DNA of 64,000 bases from Sphingomonas sp. TREG-RG-20F-R18-01 (GTDB lineage Bacteria; Pseudomonadota; Alphaproteobacteria; Sphingomonadales; Sphingomonadaceae): the NCBI RefSeq assembly GCF_022662475.1, contig NZ_JAKNQQ010000009.1, forward strand, positions 1 to 64,000, written 5' to 3'. This document shows positions 33,973 to 41,756 of the stretch, one piece after another (position 1 is the first letter of the stretch; each line of letters starts with the position of its first letter). Position numbers and translations under genes: made by a program. Under the pieces are notes generated by a model. That model was not told where the DNA came from. It ran no database searches and saw only the letters and a list, made by a program, of their open reading frames with translations.

Positions 33973-35495
33973 CGGCTTGGCCCATCCTTATCTTTCGACC
34001 GGTCGCGGTCGAGCCGCTCCCGATTTCGCTCCTCGGCCCGTCGGAGGATCGCATTTGCCTGATCGAGGTCCATCGATGGGGTAGGCTCGACTACCTCATC
34101 CAGGAGCGCGCGGACGCGCTCGTTCGGATCCTCGGTGAGCTTGCTTTCGACTGGCTCGTCTTTTTGCCTTTCCTCTTTTTTAAGGAGTTGCTGGACGCGA
34201 AGTGCGACCTCGGACGGTTCCCGCTTGTCCTGGTCAGACGCGGGCGTCGGAGTCACGCTGCGGCGCTCACTGCGGGCAGTTAGCTCCGCGTGCAATGCCC
34301 GCATCCGCTCTACGGTCGAGATTGATTTAGTTGCCTCGGACGGGGGGGAAACCTCCAGGCCGACCGATAGCTTCGGTGCTGGTTGTACACGCGGTTCAAA
34401 ACGCCGCTCTGCGGCTTCCCGCATTGCCCTGACCGAGTTTGGTTCGGGCTCTGGCATCGCGGCGACGAACCGTTCGAGGCTCCGAGCGACGTGTTGATCG
34501 ACGGCCGAAGGCGACGTCGAGAGTTCCGCAATCGAGCGTGAGTAGGTAGCGCGAACGGTCGCTTGCCGTTTCGCCAGCATCGCGATAACAGGGTCCTCGC
34601 GACCCTCCGCGCGAAGTCGTTCAGCACGCGCGATACGACTCTTGTCGATCTCCGGAACCTGTCCCTTTTCACGCATTTTCACCGCGGCAATGGGCTCGTG
34701 CATAGGGTCAATGCCACGCGCCCTGGCGGGCGTAGCGTTCGCCTCGATGCCGCGATCGCGCAGCTTTTCGGCGAACCGCTGGCGCCAGCGGAAAAGATCA
34801 TCGCGGTTGGGATGGAAGCGTCTCCCATCGTGGTCGCGACGGGCGATTGTGAGGTGAACGTGCGGATGGTCGCGATCGACGTGAAGGCCAGCGACCCACG
34901 AGCGGTTCGCAAACTCTTGCCTGGCGAAGTCCAGCGCCGCGCCTTTCAGGCGCTCGGGATCTGTGCCGGTCGGCATCGAAAGGATCATGGACAGCGACGT
35001 TGCGCCCTTCCGTCGCGCGTCCCCGTCCATCTCCCAATCATTCCATTCCTTGGCGAGCAACTGCATGTCGCGGCCATCGCGCAGAACCTCACCGTCGCTC
35101 GTCTCGAGACCCAGCTCGTTCTCTTCGCCGTGCCCGAGACGGCTTATGTACGCGAAGTTTGCGAGCACATGACCACCGCCATGTTGACGCCCGGTGATCC
35201 GCACAACGGCCTCTGGCGCGCGGCGTGAAGTACGGTCCACCGTCATTACGGCGCGGTTGTTCATGCGGGCCTGCGACCCGCCTCCGAACGCATGTTTTGC
35301 CTGCCGACTAGGATGCAATTCAGCGGACGATGATGCTGGTTTCGGGAACATCGATGCGACGGCCATGCCGAGGATCGTGCCCCCGGACTTCGGGCCTTTG
35401 GCGCTGCCACCCCCAGATCCCATGCGATACTTTTTGGGAGGCGCGAAGACGCCTGCCATCGAGTCCATCGTACCTGAGGAAAGACGAAAGCTCAC
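33969..35495 (-). CDS. MobA/VirD2-type relaxase
   Basis: A 508-residue conjugative relaxase that would nick oriT and lead the transferred strand. Motif I with its candidate Tyr is in HVLANFAYISRLG near residue 113. The histidine triad motif DRDHPHVHLTIARRDHDGR lies near 204-222. The C-terminal half is charged and helical (many Glu/Arg), typical of a linker or primase-less tail. It overlaps both neighbours by 4 bp in the order RHH protein, relaxase, coiled-coil protein. No type IV secretion genes are visible, so mobilization in trans is possible. Confidence 0.88.
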   Translation of the reverse strand: MSFRLSSGTMDSMAGVFAPPKKYRMGSGGGSAKGPKSGGTILGMAVASMFPKPASSSAELHPSRQAKHAFGGGSQARMNNRAVMTVDRTSRRAPEAVVRITGRQHGGGHVLANFAYISRLGHGEENELGLETSDGEVLRDGRDMQLLAKEWNDWEMDGDARRKGATSLSMILSMPTGTDPERLKGAALDFARQEFANRSWVAGLHVDRDHPHVHLTIARRDHDGRRFHPNRDDLFRWRQRFAEKLRDRGIEANATPARARGIDPMHEPIAAVKMREKGQVPEIDKSRIARAERLRAEGREDPVIAMLAKRQATVRATYSRSIAELSTSPSAVDQHVARSLERFVAAMPEPEPNSVRAMREAAERRFEPRVQPAPKLSVGLEVSPPSEATKSISTVERMRALHAELTARSERRSVTPTPASDQDKREPSEVALRVQQLLKKEERQKDEPVESKLTEDPNERVRALLDEVVEPTPSMDLDQANAILRRAEERNRERLDRDRSKDKDGPSR

Positions 35496-36073
35496 TCGCT
35501 CGGTGCCTCATCATTGCGGGTCCAGTACCCGATTTCTCCACCGATCGAGGATGCCAGCGAGCGTCGCGCCTCGATCAGAAGGGTGCGTAACTCAGCGCAT
35601 GTCTCCATGAATGAGCCGGCGATGCGAGCTATGTCGAGCGAGCTTTCGGGCTGGTTCGCCGCGTTCATCGCGTGGACCGCCTGGTTGATGTTCCGTCCGA
35701 TCACGAGAACCTGTTTGCGGACTTTTCCGATCTCCGTTTGCGTCGCTGGCGCGAGACGCAGCAGCGCGGCCCTGTCCCAAAGCTGCCAACGGATTGTGCG
35801 TTTGATCCACTCGTTGCGGGTCAGGCGCATCGGCGCGGCAACGGTGTCGATCGCCTCCATCTCACTGCGGTTCAGGCGAACCGTCACCCGAATGTAGTCG
35901 TCGGGGTGGCCCCTCCCCTGCACCGGCATGACCGGTACGTTCCGGCTCTCCGGTGTGAGCGCAGCTTCCGTTAGCGCAGCAGTGATCCAGCTACTGCGCG
36001 ACTGACCATTCGCCACGGCGATACGATCGATCTCCGCTGTCAAGACGTCGCTGAGCCGGACCGTAACCTTCAT
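35492..36073 (-). CDS. Relaxosome accessory protein with two ribbon-helix-helix segments
   Basis: A 193-residue protein from the ATG at 36073. It has two successive RHH-like units: MKVTVRLSDVLTAEIDRIA with RSSWITAALTEA (residues 1-35), and IRVTVRLNRSEMEAIDTVA with RNEWIKRTIRWQLW (about 60-95). A MobC-like segment follows (IGRNINQAVHAMNAANQ near 125). It is coupled to the relaxase and is expected to bind oriT next to its own promoter. Two RHH units in one chain could form a pseudo-dimeric DNA-binding module. Confidence 0.8.
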   Translation of the reverse strand: MKVTVRLSDVLTAEIDRIAVANGQSRSSWITAALTEAALTPESRNVPVMPVQGRGHPDDYIRVTVRLNRSEMEAIDTVAAPMRLTRNEWIKRTIRWQLWDRAALLRLAPATQTEIGKVRKQVLVIGRNINQAVHAMNAANQPESSLDIARIAGSFMETCAELRTLLIEARRSLASSIGGEIGYWTRNDEAPSE

Positions 36074-36415
36074 TTCAAAAGCCCCGAGCAGCGGAGACTC
36101 ATAAACCAATGCCCGACATTGGTGCCACGAGGCATATCCTGCCATCCCTTCCGACAGACCCACATACACCTTCCGCTCCTTCCTACGCCCTGAATCTCAC
36201 GAACGCGGAGCCGGGGCAACCGTCATGCTTCAGCACCAAAGATTCGGGCGTTCGTTCTTCATTCTACTGGCGATCAAAGGCCAAAAGATGCACCTTCGGC
36301 GCGCGCTTTTTGTTTTTGGTTTTTAAGCGATCCCGGTTCAATCGATCAGCCTAGCAATCCAAGCCATCCTCCCACATTATGCGATCGACCCCATCCTCAT
36401 ACCCGGAGACACCAC
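36074..36415. other. Candidate oriT region upstream of the mobilization operon
   Basis: This 342-bp gap lies between the divergent mobilization operon and a small plus-strand gene. It contains the inverted repeat ACCAATG-CCCGA-CATTGGT (36105-36123) 32 bp before the accessory gene, and a run of T-rich sequence around 36308-36327. These are typical oriT or relaxosome-operator features. The nick site cannot be assigned by eye, and no credible CDS is seen. Confidence 0.45.
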
Positions 36416-36685
36416 ATGGCCCGTACTTCCCCAAAGACAGTCGACATCACCACCATCGAAGCGCGAGAAAAAGCCCTGCGTGAAGAACTGGCCGCGCTCG
36501 CTGAACAGAAGAAAGTCGCCGAACTTGCCGCTCGCGATGCCGGCCGTCCTGTCCTTCTTGCCGCGCTCGATCGCATCAAAATCCCGTCGATGGAAAAGAC
36601 TGACGCTCGATCGATCGCCTCAGCTATCTCCACCCACGGCGCCGAGGCTGTCGCTCAACACCTCGCCACAATCCCCACGTCCTGA
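36416..36685 (+). CDS. Small hypothetical coiled-coil protein
   Basis: An 89-residue protein with GGAGA upstream of its ATG. Residues 10-45 form a charged helix (EAREKALREELAALAEQKKV) likely to be coiled coil. The rest is Ala/Ile-rich with no cysteine or membrane segment. Not recognised. It is divergent from the mobilization operon and may be an accessory DNA-binding or plasmid protein. Confidence 0.6.
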   Translation: MARTSPKTVDITTIEAREKALREELAALAEQKKVAELAARDAGRPVLLAALDRIKIPSMEKTDARSIASAISTHGAEAVAQHLATIPTS

Positions 36686-36734
36686 CTCTCACCGCGCCAC
36701 ACCTCTCCCCGCCATCCCGGTCCTCACTAGCTCC

Positions 36735-37052
36735 ATGAGGCCGGTTGACGCCCTTCGTAATCTCGAGGTCGCGGCAGAGCTTATTCCGTCAGGCCCACAG
36801 ATTGGTGCAGCCGTCGTGGAGTCCCTTCGATCCCTTGCCGATCACGTCGAACGATGGCGGCTTTTGTATCTCTGGGAGTATCTTCAATTCGACGGGTTAG
36901 CCGAGCCCTATAGATTGATAGGTGCGGACCAGAACGCATCTTCCGCGCTTCGTGAGATTGCTCACGAACTGAAATTGGAGCTGCTCGGCCCCGTTGAATT
37001 GGTGTCGCTGGTCGTTGCTCGCGCGCCTCACCGCTTCGCCGCTCCTGGCTAG
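36735..37052 (+). CDS. Small hypothetical protein
   Basis: A possible 105-residue protein starting MRPVDALRNLEVAAELIP, with a mostly helical, leucine-rich composition (RWRLLYLWEYLQFDGLAEP near residue 46). It lies 49 bp after the preceding gene in a different frame. There is no good ribosome site and no family resemblance that I can name. It may be a genuine short gene or a chance frame. Confidence 0.4.
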   Translation: MRPVDALRNLEVAAELIPSGPQIGAAVVESLRSLADHVERWRLLYLWEYLQFDGLAEPYRLIGADQNASSALREIAHELKLELLGPVELVSLVVARAPHRFAAPG

Positions 37053-37483
37053 CTTTCAGACCCAGCAGTTAGCCGTTCGGTCATATTCGCAGGTTGTGGT
37101 TCGGGGGATCTTTGCGTTTCACCAGGTCGGAGGTGACGCATTGAAGCATCACGGCGCATCGGTCGTGCCTGGTTGAAATAAGCCGTTAGGTAGCCGACAT
37201 TCTTCCCGACCCTCGCACGCAAGCCTCCCCGTTCGCTGCGACGGCCTGATCCCGGTCATCCCCTCACCTTGACGGGCAGCGATCGGACGCGGTGCTCCCC
37301 CTGTTATCGCTTTTGTTACGCTAGCGTATGTGCGTCGACCAGCTCCTCTAAGACCTGCGCCAGCAATCGTCCCTGACCCGTTTCCGCTCAGTTCTTGCCG
37401 AACGCTTCCAATGGCCGCCTGCGGTTCACCGAGCCTGTATGGGCGCGTCGTTCGGTATTTCATCGTCACGCGCCGTCGCTTTT
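37053..37483. other. Gene-poor gap between a hypothetical gene and the partition operon
   Basis: No convincing CDS; the minus-strand frame at 37149-37469 has a non-protein-like composition. It contains the perfect 12-bp palindrome TACGCTAGCGTA (37317-37328), which could be a protein-binding site. Confidence 0.4.
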
Positions 37484-37831
37484 CTACTTGCCGCTCGAGG
37501 CCATCAGGCGCTCTTCTTCTCTCTCGGCGAAGTCGAGAAGCCGGGTCATCGCGTCACCCTTTGAGAGACGCTGCCGGTACGCGAAATCCTCGAACCTTTG
37601 TCGATCTTCAGGGCGTGCACGAACGTGGATCGCGTCGGTAAACGTCGCCTGTCTGAGTTTCGGCGTAGGCCGCGCGGGCGCTGGTTGTGTCGTCTTCTCT
37701 GAACGAAAGCCAAGCCCCTCCCCGCCCGCCTTCGCAGCGACGATTTGCTCGGGTGTCGGGACTGGAATGTCGTCATCGGCCGCGAAGCTGGCGATGGACC
37801 GGCGTGAACCCGGTGTGGCCTTATCGGTCAT
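37484..37831 (-). CDS. Small ParA-partner protein, RHH/ParG-like
   Basis: A 115-residue protein whose ATG overlaps the parA stop (ATGA). It has a disordered, Pro/Ala-rich N-terminus (residues 1-55) and a C-terminal segment of strand-helix-helix type (TFTDAIHVRARPEDRQRF, then LSKGDAMTRLLDFAEREEE). This matches small centromere-binding proteins that pair with short ParA ATPases in type Ib partition systems. Sequence identity to a specific family is not claimed; the call rests on fold pattern and gene order. Confidence 0.65.
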   Translation of the reverse strand: MTDKATPGSRRSIASFAADDDIPVPTPEQIVAAKAGGEGLGFRSEKTTQPAPARPTPKLRQATFTDAIHVRARPEDRQRFEDFAYRQRLSKGDAMTRLLDFAEREEERLMASSGK

Positions 37832-38508
37832 ACGACAGCCCCTTCCTCGAGCAGCGCCAGAACGTCATCACGGAAGGCGGCTGCATTAATTCGTGCGCTA
37901 TCTAGCGAACCAACGTCTGCGTTTGTCATCTCGGCAAGCGTACCGCCTATGCTGAAGAGGCCACGGAATGCGCCGCGTTCAGCGAGTGCGGTTGGGATCA
38001 TGGGGATGCCAGCCTCCTGGAGGTTCGCGACGACTGCTTTCAGGTCGCGTGTCCAAAGCCGAAGCGAAGCAGGCGCCCTCGTAAGGACCGCTGCGAACGG
38101 CAACGGACGCTGGCGGGCAGTCCCGGCATTGCGGACGACCTTAAACGCCCGCGCTGCCTCCACGGCGTCTAATTCCGATCCCTGGATGGGAATGAGCGCG
38201 AGATTGGACATCAGTAGCGCACTGGTAGCGCGTGCGCTTGCCTTGCCCTCCAGATCAACGACCACGAAGTCCGCCCGCTTTCGGGCTGCGTCGATTGTGC
38301 CGATTATCTCGTCTTCGTCGATTTCGGGAATGACCTCGATATTATCGGGCTTTCCATCCTTCTTCGCCCATCGGGCAAGCGGAAAATTTGGGTCGGCATC
38401 GATCATGACGACGCTCGAACCCTGCGCGGCGATCTCTGTCGCCAGGATCAGGGCGGTCGTCGTTTTTCCGACACCGCCCTTCGGCGATAGCATGGTGATT
38501 ACGGGCAT
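37828..38508 (-). CDS. parA: ParA-family partition ATPase
   Basis: A 226-residue deviant-Walker ATPase. The Walker A motif SPKGGVGKTTTALILATEIA is at residues 7-26, VMIDADPNFPLARW near 36-49 is the A' region, and ADFVVVDLEGKASA near 78 is Walker B. The short length and absence of an N-terminal helix-turn-helix indicate the type Ib plasmid ParA group. The start at 38508 is supported by CGGAG five bases upstream. It is followed by a small RHH-like gene. Its upstream region carries inverted repeats likely to serve as operator or centromere. Confidence 0.9.
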   Translation of the reverse strand: MPVITMLSPKGGVGKTTTALILATEIAAQGSSVVMIDADPNFPLARWAKKDGKPDNIEVIPEIDEDEIIGTIDAARKRADFVVVDLEGKASARATSALLMSNLALIPIQGSELDAVEAARAFKVVRNAGTARQRPLPFAAVLTRAPASLRLWTRDLKAVVANLQEAGIPMIPTALAERGAFRGLFSIGGTLAEMTNADVGSLDSARINAAAFRDDVLALLEEGAVV

Positions 38509-38716
38509 AATGGCTCCGATGGTTTGCGCTGGCGACAAATGCACATGTGTACGCCGTCCCGCAAGCTACACACGTCCCGCACATTCCACAAGCGCTACGT
38601 GTGCCGCGTGTTTCACACGTAGTGCGTGCGCATCTTGGGCGCTTGCGCCGCTTCGGGCACATGCTCACTTCGAGCGCATGTATAACTCGCGTTGCATGTT
38701 CATCGCGTGAACATGT
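38509..38716. promoter_or_regulatory. Inverted-repeat-rich parA upstream region (candidate parS/operator)
   Basis: The gap between parA and the resolvase has several inverted repeats. CTACGTGTG / CACACGTAG (38595-38603 and 38614-38622) is perfect with a 10-bp spacer. CATGTTCA-TCGCG-TGAACATG (38695-38715) overlaps the perfect palindrome GTGAACATGTTCAC (38707-38720), which runs into the resolvase stop codon. Related ACACGT/ACGTGT words recur between 38549 and 38630. This clustering upstream of parA fits a centromere and autoregulatory site. Confidence 0.55.
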
Positions 38717-39301
38717 TCACCGCGCGGCTGCCGGAGCCTTGTCACGCTCGAGACGGCGGTAGATCGCTTGCCGGCTGACGCCGATTAAAACGGCGATATC
38801 ATTAATCCGCGCGGGGGGGTCGGCTTCAAGATACTCCTTGGCCTTCGCCCACTGTGCATCGTTGATACTGGGTGGTCGGCCGAACCGTGTGCCCGCGCGT
38901 TGCGCGGCAGCGATGCCCGCCATCGTCCGCTCGTGGTTCGTGCCGCGCTCGAACTCGGCGAAGGCTCCGAATATCTGGAAGATCAGGTTTCCTGCTGCGC
39001 TGGTCGTGTCGATCACGGATTCCTTGATCGATCGCAAACCGATGCCCTTGGCCTTCATTGCCTCGACGGTTTCGATCAGGTCGCGCATCGACCGGCTGAG
39101 CCGGTCGAGCTTCCAGACGACGAGGGTGTCTTCGCCAGGGCGGGCATAGGCCAGGGCCTCGACCAATTTCGGCTTGAAGACGGCAGCGCCGCTGATACCT
39201 TCGTCCGTGAAGATCTTGGTGCAGCCGGCGTGTTCGAGCGCCTCGATCTGGGAGCGGGGCTGCTGGTCATGCGTTGATACGCGAGCATAGCCGATCAGCA
39301 T
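38717..39301 (-). CDS. Serine resolvase/invertase
   Basis: A 194-residue serine recombinase. The catalytic Ser lies in MLIGYARVSTHDQQ, DTLVVWKLDRLSRSMRDL occurs near residue 58, and FAEFERGTNHERTMAGIAAA near 115 is typical of the Tn3/Hin group. The C-terminal helix-turn-helix (RINDIAVLIGVSRQAIYRRLER near 168) binds recombination sites. The start at 39301 abuts a cluster of TGTCCGAAA motifs, its likely res site. Its probable role is resolving plasmid multimers or cointegrates. Longer upstream frames run through the binding sites and are rejected. Confidence 0.93.
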   Translation of the reverse strand: MLIGYARVSTHDQQPRSQIEALEHAGCTKIFTDEGISGAAVFKPKLVEALAYARPGEDTLVVWKLDRLSRSMRDLIETVEAMKAKGIGLRSIKESVIDTTSAAGNLIFQIFGAFAEFERGTNHERTMAGIAAAQRAGTRFGRPPSINDAQWAKAKEYLEADPPARINDIAVLIGVSRQAIYRRLERDKAPAAAR

Positions 39302-39495
39302 TTGTCCGAAACTCCAACGCGATTTTCCACTTTCGGACATTAGATACTTTGTCCGAAGGTCACAAACTAAAATCGAGTTTCGGACATTTCCGGGGGCGTT
39401 GGTTACGGCCACTTCCGGACAGGAGTTTCGGACACGCAAATCTCGGCTTTTTCCAGCAATCGGTTGTCGTGTCCGAAACCGATCGGTTTCGGACA
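39301..39495. repeat. res recombination site with paired TGTCCGAAA motifs
   Basis: Eight copies of TTTCGGACA or its complement lie upstream of the resolvase: 39303-39311, 39331-39339, 39350-39358 (one mismatch), 39378-39386, 39413-39421 (one mismatch), 39426-39434, 39470-39478 and 39487-39495. The first two inverted pairs each span exactly 37 bp; the last pair spans 26 bp. Tn3-type res sites consist of three paired subsites of about 25-37 bp, so this is very likely the recombination and autoregulation region. The middle two copies (39413, 39426) are in direct orientation, which is unusual. Confidence 0.8.
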
Positions 39496-39567
39496 AATCC
39501 GCAACGGGCGAATATTCGAGCATAATCACGGTTGACCCTTTAGAAGTACATACCTCATCATTCGATC

Positions 39568-40189
39568 ATGGCCTGGCTCAACTTCAATCCATACGCATAC
39601 GACCTTGAATCTGCTGTGAAGATCGTTCGGGGTGGCCTTGATGCTGCCGAACGAGCGCTTCAAGAGGATGAAGACCGCGTCAAAGCTGAAATGGCCGAGA
39701 ACGATCTTAAAATAGCGTCCGGTGAGATACCGGGCTATGAGATAGACGAAGACGGTGATCTGCTTTTTGACCCAAATGAGGGTTACCACTACGACTTCGA
39801 GACGATTCGAAAACACGCAGATGGAAGTGCGAAAAAGCATGATGATAGCACTTTATCATGCGTGGGAGCGTGTCGCGCGGAGCATGACACGGAAGACGGG
39901 CTCGAAAGACAACCATATGGCGCTGGAGGCTGCGCTGGCTGGGGAGGGTATTACGGTTGCGCCCGAAATGGATCAACTTCGGCGTCTTATCAACCTTGTG
40001 AAGCATAACTCAAAAGAGAAGATGCTTCAGCTTTGGGAGGTTCGAAAGGACCTATTCTATAAAGACTTCGACCCGGAGGTTCATTTCCCAGACGATTGGT
40101 CCGACACGGTACGGCTCAATCGCGACCAGATCGAGGTGTTTTTCGCCGCAGTTTTAGCGTCGGGCCCACCTCATGCGCCAAAAGCGTAA
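39568..40189 (+). pseudogene. Frameshifted hypothetical gene (possible HEPN-like protein)
   Basis: Two overlapping frames read as one protein of about 207 residues broken by a one-base shift. The first frame (from MAWLNFNPYAYDLESAV) is protein-like to about 39838 and then degenerates. The second frame becomes protein-like from about 39845 (ALYHAWERVARSM) to the stop at 40189. The total length is 3n+1, consistent with one extra base, and an A5 run lies at 39832-39836. The second half contains RLINLVKHN, which weakly recalls the R-x4-6-H motif of HEPN RNases. It could be a pseudogene, a sequencing error or programmed frameshifting. The segment is more AT-rich than its neighbours, suggesting separate transfer. 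Confidence 0.6.
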
Positions 40190-40399
40190 CAACCCGACTT
40201 TGATGCGGGGCAGGGCAGGGGAGCGTAGGCCAGGCGGCGTCGATCAGCATGTCGGAGCAGGGCACCCTTGTTCTTGATACGTTCGCAGCATAAGCCCCCG
40301 GAAGAACCGCTCATAAACTGAAACGCCTCCTTGATTATCAGTCACCAATTATGCAGTGTGATGCGGAACGCCGCGGAATGCGGCGCGTGGGATTTGTTT

Positions 40400-40600
40400 A
40401 TGGGCAAAGACGGAAAAAACTCGCTTCGGCGTACCGCTACCCTGACTAAGGGACAGGTGATCGAACTGGAACGAATTGCCCAACGTGACGGTGTGTCCGT
40501 GTCCTGGCTGCTTCGCAAAAGCGTGGAGCAGTTGATCGAGCGGGCAAATGACGGTCCGCTACTGCCTGGCTTGATCGGAGAACGACATGGCCCAGTTTGA
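40400..40600 (+). CDS. Small ribbon-helix-helix protein at head of restriction-modification operon
   Basis: A 66-residue protein from the ATG at 40400: a basic N-terminus, then TLTKGQVIELERIAQRDGVSVS and WLLRKSVEQLIERA, the strand-helix-helix pattern of CopG/Arc-type regulators. It overlaps the methyltransferase start by 14 bp, so it is part of that operon and may control its expression, analogous to controller proteins of other restriction systems. The ribosome site is weak. A longer reading from 40331 is not favoured. Confidence 0.7.
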   Translation: MGKDGKNSLRRTATLTKGQVIELERIAQRDGVSVSWLLRKSVEQLIERANDGPLLPGLIGERHGPV

Positions 40601-41756
40601 ACCTCGGACCAGCGTCGAGCTATTTAGTGGCTGTGGCGGCCTGGCGCTCGGCATCGCGCGAGCCGGGTTCACGCACCGCCTCCTGATCGAACGGGATGCC
40701 CACGCAGCCGCTACTATTGCGGCTAATGCGGCTCGCGGCGTCGCGCACGTCGTTGACTGGCCTTACGAGCAGGACGACGTTCGCTCGATAGATTGGAAGA
40801 AATACCGGGACATTGATATCGTGGCAGGTGGACCGCCTTGCCAACCCTTTGGCATCGGCGGCAAAGCTCTTGGGCCTGATGACGAGCGGGATATGTGGCC
40901 AGAGGCCGTCCGTGCTGTTCGCGAAACAGGCCCCCTCGCGTTCACCTTCGAGAACGTCTTTGGAATGCTGCGCGAGCGGTTCGAAGGATACGTGGCTTGG
41001 GTCAAGGCATGCCTTGAGCGCCCGACGTATCCACGTCGTGCGGGAGAGACCCATGAAGCGCACCTCAAGCGACTAAATAAACTGCCGAAGATGTATGAGG
41101 TCGCAATTCAGTCTGTAAATGCGGCCGAGTTTGGCGCGCCTCAAAACCGACGTCGCATTTTGTTTCTGGGAGTACGGGCTGACGCTGGTTTCTTGCCGCC
41201 AATGCTAAAGCGAACACACACACGAGAACGCTTGATTTACGATCAGTATGTGTCCGGTGACTATTGGCGGCGGCATGGACTAAGTTTGAAGGGAAGAAAG
41301 CCTTTAATCCATCCCGACAAGTCACTGGCAGCGCGCCTGTCTCTCCTTCGTGAACCTCCTGCCGGTTTACCCTGGGTAACGGTTCGCGATGTCTTGAAAG
41401 ACTTGGGCGATCCGAACGGGGTGAATGGGCATGCCTTTCAACCTGGCGCTCGCATCTATCAGGGCCACACTGGAAGCCCTCTGGATCTGCCCGCTAAAGC
41501 TCTCAAGGCAGGCGATCACGGCGTGCCGGGCGGTGAAAACATGATGGTACGAGACGATGGCAGTGTCCGCTATTTTACGATCCGCGAGTCCGCGCGGTTG
41601 ATGGGCCTTCCCGACGACTACTCTTTCCCTAGGTCGTGGTCCGAGAGTATGCGCCAGATGGGGAACGCAGTCCCCGTGCAACTCGGGGAGGCAGTAGGCG
41701 AATGGCTCGCGGAACAAGTCGAGAAAGTAAAAGGGCTGAGAAGGAGCGCCGCCTAG
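40587..41756 (+). CDS. DNA (cytosine-5) methyltransferase
   Basis: A 389-residue m5C methyltransferase. Motif I is VELFSGCGGLALGIARAGF near residue 8. Catalytic motif IV GGPPCQPFGIGG carries the Cys at residue 85. Motif VI is FTFENVFGML near 118, motif VIII QNRRRILFLGVR near 187, and the C-terminal motifs IX-X include RESARLMGLPDDY and QMGNAVPVQLGEAVG. All key motifs are intact. It overlaps the endonuclease gene by 55 bp, forming a type II restriction-modification pair. If the cognate nuclease cuts CCGCGG as Eco29kI does, this enzyme protects that site (inference). Confidence 0.95.
   Translation: MAQFEPRTSVELFSGCGGLALGIARAGFTHRLLIERDAHAAATIAANAARGVAHVVDWPYEQDDVRSIDWKKYRDIDIVAGGPPCQPFGIGGKALGPDDERDMWPEAVRAVRETGPLAFTFENVFGMLRERFEGYVAWVKACLERPTYPRRAGETHEAHLKRLNKLPKMYEVAIQSVNAAEFGAPQNRRRILFLGVRADAGFLPPMLKRTHTRERLIYDQYVSGDYWRRHGLSLKGRKPLIHPDKSLAARLSLLREPPAGLPWVTVRDVLKDLGDPNGVNGHAFQPGARIYQGHTGSPLDLPAKALKAGDHGVPGGENMMVRDDGSVRYFTIRESARLMGLPDDYSFPRSWSESMRQMGNAVPVQLGEAVGEWLAEQVEKVKGLRRSAA

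Noticed and set aside
37149..37469. 106-codon minus-strand frame after the ParA partner
   Set aside because: Gly/Arg-rich random composition and no ribosome site.
39301..39529. N-terminal extension of the resolvase
   Set aside because: The extension is encoded by the repeated res motifs and has no family match; the ATG at 39301 gives the normal resolvase N-terminus.
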